DNA of 64,000 nt from Anopheles merus. Lineage: Eukaryota; Arthropoda; Insecta; Diptera; Culicidae. Location: positions 31,079,158 to 31,143,157 of the forward strand of contig NC_054084.1 of NCBI RefSeq assembly GCF_017562075.2, read 5' to 3'. Position numbers and translations under genes: made by a program. This document shows positions 36,101 to 43,750 of this stretch, piece by piece; position 1 is the first letter of the stretch, and each line of letters begins with the position of its first letter. The notes beneath the pieces were generated by a model. The model was not told where the DNA came from. It ran no database searches and saw only the letters and a program-made list of their open reading frames with translations.

Positions 36101-39100
36101 CATGATTGACAGTAAGTAAAGCGAACGAAAAACCAACAAAACCAACTCCCATTTCGCAAAACCACACACTGGAGCATGGAGACACACAACCACCCACCCA
36201 CACTGGACGCTTCTTTACTTCTTCGTTCCGTTCGGTTGCGAGCCCACTTGTTTTTTTTCCTTGTTTTGCGTACGAATTTCTTGCCGTTTTCTTGTTTTAC
36301 AAAGATGTTTGCGCGTTATTTCGTTCTTTAAAAAAACAACCCGCTTTGCTAATGAGCCATACCATCACAGCACAGCAGCTGTTGGAGCGAATTTGGTCAC
36401 GCAAATTGCATAACTTTAGGCGCAGTTCTGGTAGATTGGTGAAACGCCTCAATTTATGCAATCTAGTTGAATAGTTAGTTCTGTTTTAGCCATCTTTGAT
36501 ACCTTAGCAATGCTGTTAGTAGAATATTTCCCTTTTTTTTGGCCTTTTCTACCGACGGTTCTGGTTTTTGTTGTGTGATGCGATGGCATCAGTAATGTTT
36601 GCGGAATGCCTGTACACTGTAGTAGCGATTGTGATTGCGTTGACGATAGTTTCGTTTTGCCTTCGGACACGTTTACGTACACACACACACGGCTATACTA
36701 TCTTCATACACGAACACACACATTCACACGCTCATACACCCTTGAAGCGGGTAATTAGCACGCGTGTGTGGCTCAAGGAAAACCAGCACCACCGGGCAGC
36801 GGCGCTTCTTTCGTTTGCTTTCTGTATTTTCATTTGTTTCCCTCCCCGTTTACCCGTGTTTTTTCTTAATTCCCCTTAGCCCCGCAACCAATAACACTCA
36901 CACAATATACCTAAAACATACGGCATAACATCGGCATGAATAACAGCGGCAGCCACGACCAGCGTGCCCACTTTTTGCTGTCCACGTTTTAAAAATGTGT
37001 TTGTCTTTAATGCTTACGTTTGCATCTCTCTCGGTTTCTTTTTGTTTTCTGTTCTGTTCGCTCTAGCACTTGTATCAGTTTGAGATGGTTGTTTTTTTTT
37101 GTATCATATTTGTTTTGTAAGATTTGTTACCGCTTTCATCGCTCTAGACGAGTGAAGGGAGTGATGCCGCGTTTGTGTAGTTTCTACATTTGCTTACACA
37201 TTTGCACAAGCGTTTTTTTTTGCCGTTTTGTTTAACCTCGTTTGGAATCATTCAACCAATTCAATCTGCTTCGTGCCAGCTAGATAGCATCAAAAATGAA
37301 AAAAAGCAAAGGAAAAGGCAAGCAATAAAATAAACAGCAAACAATCCATCAGTCAGCCAATTGACGAGCGTTTTGTGGGCTGCACAAAGTACTGTAAAAT
37401 CTGCGTCTTTTTTTCCTTTCTGTCTCTCTCTCTCTCTTCATGGCTCATCACATTTACCATCGTTCCCTCAATCATATCACGCCATACATCATCTCATCGT
37501 CCTTCCATACAGGACATTATGAAGAACAGCACACGAGCGTGTGTGTGTGCTGTACTTTGTTGGGTTTGAATTTGTTGTTATGTTTTTTTATTTAATATTA
37601 TTTTTGTTTCTCATTCCTCTCATTCTCCATTTCGCCATGCTGGCAACTGTTTTGTTTGTTCTTATTACGATGGGCTGTTTTTCTTCCCTCGACAAACGAC
37701 TTCGCAACGAACGCTGATAACATACAAACAAAAACAACAACAACGACGATGAGGAAAATAAATCGCGGAACGCGATTACAGCATCTTCGATGAGCGATCC
37801 ACACGCCAAAACACGCACCCCAGCTACTACCATCCAGTTCATTACGATGAGTTCGAGTTTCGTTTGGCCTAACGACGCTACCAACCTTCCTACACACACA
37901 CCTTTACCTTCCGGTTTGATCGGTGTGTGTGTCCTGTTTTTTTTTTTTTTGTATGTGCCATACCCAATCCCATACTTTATGGATTGTTTCCTTCCCAAAA
38001 TGCTTCATCATGATTGGGTTGCTAACACATGATGATTCCGGAAAGGCATCGGACTCCCGGCCAGCAACACGGACCACCTACCAGGCCAGCTGTTGCGTGC
38101 CGTTGCCCTGTTTACGCGTTGGCGTAAGCGAATAACCTTTCCTTAACAAATGGTTCCTCCAGGCCCCCGGTCCGGACGGGCGACATTGTCTCTTCCCCGC
38201 AAATTAAACCGAAAGGCGCACGTGCGGTTGGACTGTAATATAGTGCTGTGGGTTTACTACTGTTGTCGCTATCGCTGTATGTGAGTGTTGTGTCTATATG
38301 TGTCTGATTATAGAGTATACAAAGGAATTGCAGATTATAGTATAAAAGCATTGGTATCCCCCTGGAACGATCTTCTTCGAGCAACATACGGAATTTAGGT
38401 AAGAGCGGCGAAAGTATCTTACTGCTATCTTGATTCCCGTTTTAACGCGCTAGTAAAGCGTTGTAAAGTTCTGCTCCACCCTGTGTGAATGAAATTCGCC
38501 AGCAAGGCAACGACTGCAATGCGCACTGCATACATTTAGGCGTTTTGTTTGAGCCTTGATACAAACTCCGCTTCGAACACTTGTGCGTCCAGAAAAAAAG
38601 CTTTCACATCCCTGCGTAACGTCACTAAATGACACTAAAGCTAGCCTTCCGTACTGTTGTATGCTCATTCCTTCACTTAATTACTTCCAAATCGACTGCA
38701 GTGCTCTTCTAAAACGGCCCCCCGGTTGCTGCTGACCAAAGCGCTAACCAAAGCGCAGCTTCCCAGTGTATTGTCTGACTATTTGTTCCAATTTATTATC
38801 TTCCACTGAGCCATCGAATAAAAATGGCATCAAAAGAATATATCACCAACCATCCACCGAACCTTCCGTTCGTGTAATCGTGTCGAGCTTGTTTCTTCGC
38901 TCCTCTCCTTGGTCTTTCTCAACGTTTGCTGCTAGCGTCCTTGGCCTACATTGCGCTACACGTTGCGTTATCATTCGCGTATCGTTCCACCTGTAACTGC
39001 CAAGGCGGACTGCCCCCGTGTCTCCACTGTTATCATATTTGCTTGATAGTATCATCACGAGCGCCCAGTTCGCACAGCGAGAAGTAAGCCAGGCTGGAGG

Positions 39101-41942
39101 TATAAATCAATTCCACTGACCGCTTTATCGACAGCCGTACCTAGCGCTCGTTAGCCAGCTTCGCCTTCCCCTAGAGGGATCATCAACGAGCCTAATGAGA
39201 GGATGGACCGTCCTTCACCAACCATCGAGTCTATCGAGAATGGACCAAAAAACATCGTTCTAGCCACATAATAATGGCTAACATTGTTAGTAATCTCCCC
39301 AAACGCTATGCGCTATTAGAGTCAACATCGCGTTCGTTACGTTCTCATGCTTATGTTTATCGACACCAGCAGTGCCATTAGTGTCGTTACAGTAGTTTAT
39401 CGCTTTCCCAGGAAGTTACTACGACCCAGCACCCAGCTTTGTTTCATCGTATACTATTCATTCATTTGTTTGGTTACTGTAGCTGTTTCGTTTCTAATGC
39501 TTTCTTCACACGCCTCACTGTCACTAAGCTTTTTTTGTTTTGAATCTTTTGCACACACACACACACCCACGAACACACACTCGAACACATATTGCTCTAT
39601 TCATGCATATTACTAGCTCATGATTTGTCCAACACGGGGTGGCATATGAACACCCTTTCAGTGTGTGTGCGTGTGTGTTGTACTGTGTTTCATGTGTGGC
39701 GTTGTACTTGTTGTTTCGTGTGGATTTATCTATATCGTCCCGTACGGTTTCCTCTCTTGTCCCTCATTCCAATGTCCTAATGTCCACCCCCGTTCTCCCA
39801 TACCGCTCCCCCCCCCCTCCTCCTCCTCCGTATCGAATTTCCGTCTTTTTTCTTTATAGTGATGTAGAATCCTCCGATCTGTCTAGTAGTGATTCTGAAG
39901 ATCTGTTAGATGAAATAGTTATAGCGTCAGCCCGCATCGACGATCCATGCCATTACGATCCACTGAGCTCGCCGATACATTACTGTGACAATAATGTCCA
40001 CTCGGACGATAACAGCAATAGTAACAACCACAACAACAACACAATCATTCGTATAGATTCGATCGAAGAAGCGCACGGGTCCGGCACGCCGTCGTCGTCG
40101 GGGGCGGCGGCTGCATCGGTGGCGGGCGGTTCGGGCGGCCCGGCGGCCGGTGCGCCCGTCTGTCTCAACCCGTCCTCCGCGTACAAGAACTCCAAGTCGC
40201 GCCGCATGGAGTACAGCCGGCGCGGCATGATGCTCGGGCTCAGCAACCCCTCGCAAGACTCCGCGTTCGGTTCCATGACGGACGGCGAATCGTCCAGGGC
40301 GTCCAGCTTTAAGCTGAGCAGCTTCGCCTCGATGAACTCGCCGATCGACGAGGGCGTGGAGGATCTGCTGGCGGAGCAGATAGGCCTGCCGGCGGCCGGT
40401 ACCGCCACCGGGACGGACAACCTCGCGACCACGATCGCCAACATGAAGTACATCGATTCGACTGGGTCGTCCCCCTGCCACGACTATCATCATCACCAGC
40501 AGCAGCAGCATCAGTCGCAGATGCTGCCGCAAACCTCCGGCTACGGCACTGTCGTGTGTGCGGTGAGCAGCTCCCGAACGGAACCCTCGATCGCATCGCG
40601 TGACATCTCGCCAAGCCCTGGGCCTCGCTTTCTGGAGCCTCCCAAGCTCGTCATCAACAATCACTCATCCACGACGACGAACTCATCGCTCTGCTACACA
40701 CTCTCCCCGCTGCGCAAGTGCGCCACGACCGAGGTGTTCTCGCAGAAGTATCGCGTCTCCTCGTTCGAGGACATGTCGTACAACTCAATCGCGCGCAAGT
40801 CAATCAAAAACACGAGCCGCAAGATCTTCCGCTCGTTCGAGGAGGAGCGGCGCATCGATTCGGCGTTCATGCCGATCGACACGACGCGGTCGCCGGCCCC
40901 ACCGTCGGGTGGCAAACTTCAGCAGCAACTCTCTCTGCCGCCGATGCTGACCCCGTCGCCGAAGCACGTGCCGTCGCCGGTGTCACCCTCGCGCAAGTAC
41001 CACACCGCGCAGTCCTACCAGAACCTGCACACGATCGTACCGACGGCCCGGGAGCGGGGTCTGCAGTGGCGCAGCAACTTGATCAAATCGAACGAGTGTC
41101 TGTTCGAGACGTCGTTCAACAGTGTCTCGCCCGCCGCCCAGCACCACCATCACCAGCAGCACCATCAGTTCCGCTCAGCGTCCAGCTTTTCCGGCAGCCA
41201 TCATCTCCGGTCGCACGGTTCGCAGGATCTCCCCACAACTGCGAGCGGCAGTGAGATGAGTTGCGACCGGTTCATCCTTACCCCGGAACCGCTACCACCG
41301 GGCAGCCCGTCCCGTACACCCTCCGTCACGTCCACCGCAATCTCGTCCCCGTCCGCATCGCTCGCGTCCACGAGCCGGATGCGCCCGAACCGAACCGACC
41401 GGCAGCAACTCTTCTCGCTCGCCCGGTTCAAGCACAGCACAATCCTGGACAGTGTGTCCATCGAGGACTTCTCCTCGGAAATGTCACTGCGCGGGGCGGC
41501 CTCGACCGTCTCGCGGCGCTCCAACAGCCCGGCCAGCCCCTCCAGCCGCAGTGCGGCCAGCGGTGCGTCCACCTCGTCCACCGGCGACGGGGCGACCACG
41601 CTCGAGTACGAGGCGAAACCGCTCACCTCCGACCTTACCTGCACGTCGGACGCGTCCGACACGACCAGCGAGGATGCGACCAGCGTCAGCACGACGGACA
41701 CCTCCCTGCTCAAGTCACCGGTGCCACAGCGGACGACACCGGCGGCGGCCCCGTCCGGCGAGCAGCACTACGTCGTGCGCCACAAGCATGCCGCGCGCGA
41801 CGTACGCCAGTACCTGGACGATGGGGCGGGCGGGCCGGCCGGCGACGAGTACGGGGCCAGTGGCAGCGAGGAGAAGACGCCCCTGCTGGACGGTATGGAG
41901 CTGTCGCCGATCTCGCCGACCGAATCGGAGCAAATGTTGTGA
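22953..41942 (+). CDS. slob: Slowpoke-binding protein (Slob), PXK-family pseudokinase
   Basis: In Drosophila, Slob binds and modulates the Slowpoke calcium-activated potassium channel and binds 14-3-3; vertebrate PXK is the related family. Core exons: 22953-23563, 24885-24998, 25405-25569, 31577-31787, 31849-32085, 32183-32364, 33746-33947, 34037-34162, 34271-34413, 39860-41942. All phases match, giving 1357 codons plus stop without the 5' end. The N-terminal part is Q-rich, then basic with serines in 14-3-3-like contexts (RRAQS, GRSISS). The kinase-like fold spans exons 31577-34162. The HRD motif is replaced by HGHLHSGN, as in PXK-type proteins, and the DFG region reads RLSGLENGLLGL. The catalytic aspartates are therefore missing and the protein should be a pseudokinase. 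CFGHLLFEM marks the family's C-lobe. The last exon adds a Ser-rich disordered tail. The first exon with a start codon is not certain: it may be the membrane-protein exons upstream, the internal exon at 28740, or the internal Met in KLKMFNLYS at 23454. Confidence 0.85.
24037..24107. repeat. Hairpin-repeat, best inverted pair
   Basis: The arms extend to 23 nt: 24037-24059 and 24085-24107, pairing at 20 of 23 positions around a 25-nt spacer. Left core ATTGCATAACTGCAGGCG, right core CGCCTAAAGGTATGCAAT. It lies in the slob intron between exons A and B. Confidence 0.75.
24169..24210. repeat. Two overlapping palindromes
   Basis: AAAATCGCTCA (24169-24179) pairs with TGAGCGATTTT (24186-24196) around a 6-nt loop. 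The right arm runs into the perfect 20-nt palindrome GATTTTGCAATTGCAAAATC (24191-24210), so two alternative hairpins are possible. They sit 62 bp after the best inverted-pair repeat. Confidence 0.7.
24885..24998 (+). CDS. slob: slob exon B (basic segment)
   Basis: The acceptor is ctttgcttag and the donor TTCAG|gtaatt; phase 2 in and out. It encodes a very basic start (SSYRRKKRKMRRAQSAAEFQ), with RRAQS a possible basic-directed phosphosite of the kind recognised by 14-3-3. Confidence 0.8.
25405..25569 (+). CDS. slob: slob exon C
   Basis: The acceptor is cgttattgcag and the donor ACAAG|gtttct; phase 2 in and out. It begins GRSISSEHDNNSETEHSERS and ends KENDSPT. The donor is suboptimal, which fits regulated splicing into the cassette exons downstream. 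Confidence 0.85.
26324..26347 (+). CDS. slob: slob candidate 24-nt microexon
   Basis: The exon is flanked by cacccacatctag and CAG|gttata. It is 24 nt, phase 2 in and out, so it can be inserted or skipped without shifting the frame. It would add DSVSLLN between exons C and the pseudokinase exons. The donor is weak, and a chance match cannot be excluded. Confidence 0.4.
28740..28801 (+). CDS. slob: slob candidate internal first coding exon
   Basis: The ATG at 28740 has a good insect context (AAAACAATG) and opens MQLNALIGYACYLMIGSATS. The donor is CTGG|gtaatt in phase 2, the phase required by the slob acceptors at 31098 and 31577. This would give a Slob form lacking exons A-C and starting with a short hydrophobic segment. 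Drosophila slob is known to use several promoters that give different N-termini, so the arrangement is plausible; the call here rests on phase and splice sequence alone. Confidence 0.4.
30105..30140. repeat. (CT)n microsatellite in slob intron
   Basis: About 18 CT units between slob exon C and the cassette exon at 31098. Confidence 0.95.
31098..31169 (+). CDS. slob: slob candidate 72-nt cassette exon
   Basis: The acceptor is tccgttccgtttag and the donor CCAG|gtttgt. The exon is 72 nt, phase 2 in and out, and fully open. It encodes 24 residues, including CSSSPRHMPV and SPSRSHTS. It would sit just before the pseudokinase domain and add a Ser/Pro-rich, basic-flanked segment that could carry phosphorylation or 14-3-3 sites. 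Confidence 0.6.
31577..31787 (+). CDS. slob: slob exon D (start of pseudokinase region)
   Basis: The acceptor is ccatctcgcacag and the donor CACG|gtaagt; phase 2 in, phase 0 out. It begins HSVRYQQYTALDSGIG and ends HWFLLNDCT. Confidence 0.85.
31849..32085 (+). CDS. slob: slob exon E (pseudokinase N-lobe)
   Basis: The exon is phase 0 in and out, with acceptor tttgccttcgcag and donor AAG|gtaacc. It encodes IRTDRLMTLLPLPPD through HPYIYPVLDLGFF to SLVMPFNPRGSLKDLIYK, the hinge-like segment typical of PXK/Slob proteins. Confidence 0.9.
32183..32364 (+). CDS. slob: slob exon F (degenerate catalytic loop)
   Basis: The exon is phase 0 in and phase 2 out, with donor GCTCG|gtaagt. It contains GRQILEALLFLRERGIPSHG followed by HLHSGNVILQ. 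HGHLHSGN stands where active kinases have HRDLKxxN: the catalytic Asp is His while the Asn is kept. Confidence 0.9.
32439..32456 (+). repeat. Hairpin-repeat motif, single arm
   Basis: CGCCTAAAGGTATGCAAT, an exact match to the copies at 20 and 24090, located 75 bp after slob exon F. Confidence 0.7.
33746..33947 (+). CDS. slob: slob exon G (pseudokinase C-lobe)
   Basis: The acceptor is ctttcttcgcag and the donor CGCAG|gtaggt; phase 2 in, phase 0 out. It encodes LSGLENGLLGLNSRVNAVIW and then IDVICFGHLLFEMCAGYEL. SGLEN replaces the DFG metal-binding motif. Confidence 0.9.
34037..34162 (+). CDS. slob: slob exon H
   Basis: The exon is phase 0 in and out. The acceptor is cccccccaaag, across an intron of about 89 bp, and the donor is CCT|gtaagt. 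It encodes VVDVLQMIFESPDGRYPTVE and ends REMRGTCVP, the end of the kinase-like fold. Confidence 0.9.
34271..34413 (+). CDS. slob: slob exon I (post-kinase linker)
   Basis: The acceptor is tccaccaacag after a (TC)n tract, and the donor is ACCGG|gtgtgt, phase 2. It encodes SFKHGLSSSTLSLLNAVRRR and ends TPPSTPRDRKT. It can be spliced to either of two terminal exons, at 38163 or 39860. Confidence 0.9.
35435..35458. repeat. (GT)n microsatellite in slob intron
   Basis: Twelve GT units preceded by a (GC)n stretch, in the intron after exon I. Confidence 0.9.
36042..36120 (+). CDS. slob: slob candidate alternative terminal exon, frame ambiguous
   Basis: The acceptor is a good CT-rich site (ccatccccatccag) and there is a strong gtaagt at 36112. 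Read in phase 0 it gives LLLPSWNSSSKRFSVVRG then AAMID and a stop. Read in phase 2 after exon I it gives FCCPAGTVRPNGSPLSAALP and a stop. Either could end a short isoform. Neither frame joins both exon I and the long terminal exon, so it is not a simple cassette. A possible AATAAA lies near 37326. Confidence 0.25.
36405..36462. repeat. Hairpin-repeat, inverted pair
   Basis: Left arm ATTGCATAACTTTAGGCG, 22-nt spacer, right arm CGCCTCAATTTATGCAAT; 16 of 18 positions pair. It is in the intron before the terminal exons of slob. Confidence 0.75.
38163..38238 (+). CDS. slob: slob alternative short terminal exon
   Basis: The acceptor is tggttcctccag. The exon enters in phase 2, exactly matching the donor of exon I (GG+G). 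It encodes 24 residues after the joined Gly, starting PPVRTGDIVSSPQ and ending ARAVGL, then TAA. An AATAAA at 38817-38822 gives a natural 3' end. This short C-terminus makes a Slob closer in length to the known fly proteins than the long-tail form does. Confidence 0.6.
38525..38542 (-). repeat. Hairpin-repeat motif, left arm
   Basis: ACTGCATACATTTAGGCG, followed about 10 nt later by a poor right-arm match (GCCTTGATACAAAC). Confidence 0.5.
38817..38822 (+). terminator. Candidate poly(A) signal for short slob isoform
   Basis: AATAAA lies 579 bp downstream of the TAA of the short terminal exon and upstream of the long terminal exon, which fits alternative polyadenylation. Confidence 0.4.
39860..41942 (+). 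CDS. slob: slob long terminal exon (Ser-rich disordered tail)
   Basis: The acceptor is cgtcttttttctttatag; phase 2 in (GG+T = Gly), followed by DVESSDLSSSDSEDLLDEIV. The frame runs 694 codons to TGA at 41940-41942 with strong GC-rich third positions. Visible features are an N/H-rich run, an Ala/Gly/Ser run, H/Q runs and a repeated pattern of short ordered patches: SQDSAFGSMTDGESSRASSF, RKCATTEVFSQKYRVSSFED, KNTSRKIFRSFEEERR and SLARFKHSTILDSVSIEDFS. It ends EKTPLLDGMELSPI and SEQML. Several F-[ED]-D/E-flanked serine patches suggest regulated phosphorylation; this is inference. I know of no domain here. Confidence 0.85.
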
Positions 41943-42751
41943 TAATATCTGGGCTCGGTCGGGTGCGCCAGCCGCTTCTCCGATGACTTTGGCGACTCTG
42001 TTCAGGCCGAGATACTGCTGTAATTCCACTGCGCTGGGTGGACGGGAGAGATACAGAGCGAGAGGGAGACAGAATGAACTAGAAGAACAAGAGGAAGAAG
42101 AAGAAAAACAGGTCACTTTTAATCAGTCAGCATTTAGGCGTGCCAGAGATGATGATGATGATGATGATGTTACATTTTACTAACCATTTTTCCAAAAAAA
42201 GAGTAAAAAGTCAACCTTCTACCCCACGAGTATGAAAACTATTCCAAATTGCATGGTAGCTATTTGAGTACTACTCAGACTAATTATATGATGAGAGGAT
42301 GTGCGGTGAAGCCACTCACATCTAAACCGGGTTGGTTCGATTTTAAACACGATCCTTAGGTACTAGATCTCCCAAAAACAGGGAAGCGGGAGAATTGGGA
42401 ACATCTGCCCGCGCGTTATACGATAGAATATATGTACAGACATATTCCTGACTAGAACCTGCCACCTGTCTTTTCTAGTGTAGCGTGTTCAGCTTCTAAG
42501 CCCCGGTCAAGTATGGCCGGATTTTACCTTCAACTTTATACAATCAAACAGGGAACTAGAGAACTACCGACCGTTTTTTCCCCCTCTTCAAACCCGCACA
42601 CTAAACCCAGTGTGAGCATTAGTCCAGTCCAAGTCAAGACAGTCAGTAGGTAGTAGGCTGTATTACAACACGTTTTTCCCTTTCTGAATCTCTCTCTCTC
42701 TCTCTCTCTCCAAGTAGGCTAGTGGTGACAGAGTTCCATCTTGCTCACTTT

Positions 42752-42789
<38 letters not shown>

Positions 42790-43750
42790 GAAAGTAAAAC
42801 TCCTTTGAATTCATGGGCCACCAAAACATTCCTGTCTATCGGTGCCAAGTGCCAATTGTCCTGAACGACACGCCACGAGAGAAACTGCATCCCCCGATCC
42901 AGGAGACAAAACAGAAGAAGAAAAAAACAGGCGCGAAATGTAAACCAAAGGAAAGGAACTGCAAGAACAAACTGTCAATCAAGATGTAATCAGTATTGAA
43001 ATGATAAATTATAATGATATAAACAAGGCTAGGGATGATTCTACGCGTAGTCAAGCTCCGTGCAGTATATATTTTGGAATGCGACTTAACGTTAAAGCTA
43101 ACCCATCCGACGTTACATTAGGGCCACAGTAAGTGTCAGCTGCACCGTAATGGCATGCAAAGCCAAAGCAGGCGATGAGATACTAAGCGATAATCCGTTT
43201 ATATTTCTAGCTGTAGAGCTCGGGCTACAATATTAACTCCTAAATCCACAGCAAAGGGATATCGAAAGCGGGCAGCGGGATGTGATGATGATGGGTGGGT
43301 TTGAATATAAAAGTTATATAAAACAAACGAATAGGTAGTAGGCTATATTATACACATCCATACAATTATTTTAGACAACATCATCGATCGACGGGTTAAA
43401 ACAATTTGCTTGAACGGTGTGAACGGACACCGAAACCGGGGTGTAATGATAGGGTTAGGAGAGCGAAGAAGAAGGAAAAACGTGTAAAACTGCATCCCAA
43501 CGTCACGATCTAGCCATGTAAGGACACTAGCAAAATCTTGAAAATATCAATCAAACCCCTTCACTTGTTTTTGTACCCTTGTGTGTATGTGCTCGAGCCG
43601 ACAATTCCCTTAGTAGTAACGAGATCCCCGTTAGTAGTAATGAAGCCCCTTTAACGACACTTTTAGCTCGTAACTCGTAAAGAATAATAAAAAAGAGAAC
43701 TATTCACATTGAGGCCAAACAACAACTAAAAAAATAAACAAACAAAAACA
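41943..43750 (+). other. slob 3'UTR (long isoform)
   Basis: The sequence is A/T-rich with no supported ORF. It carries two long (TC)n tracts (42690-42711 and 42752-42789) and a repeated 19-nt element (42647-42665 and 43332-43350). AATAAA candidates lie at 43686-43691 and 43733-43738. The 3' end could extend further, as AATAAA also occurs near 44434 and 44773. Confidence 0.5.
42690..42789. repeat. Paired (TC)n tracts in slob 3'UTR
   Basis: Two TC tracts (42690-42711 and 42752-42789) separated by about 40 bp. On the mRNA these are long pyrimidine tracts. Confidence 0.9.

Larger units (their letters stand above)
34414..39859 (+). other. slob intron before long terminal exon
   Basis: This 5.4 kb interval carries the alternative terminal exon (38163-38238), the ambiguous exon at 36042, two hairpin-repeat copies, a TATAAAAG match near 38340 and poly(A)-like signals. 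In the long isoform all of it is intron. Confidence 0.5.

Noticed and set aside
39927..40664. 245-codon - strand frame opposite the slob long exon
   Set aside because: It is a shadow of the GC-rich third positions of the real + strand coding exon.
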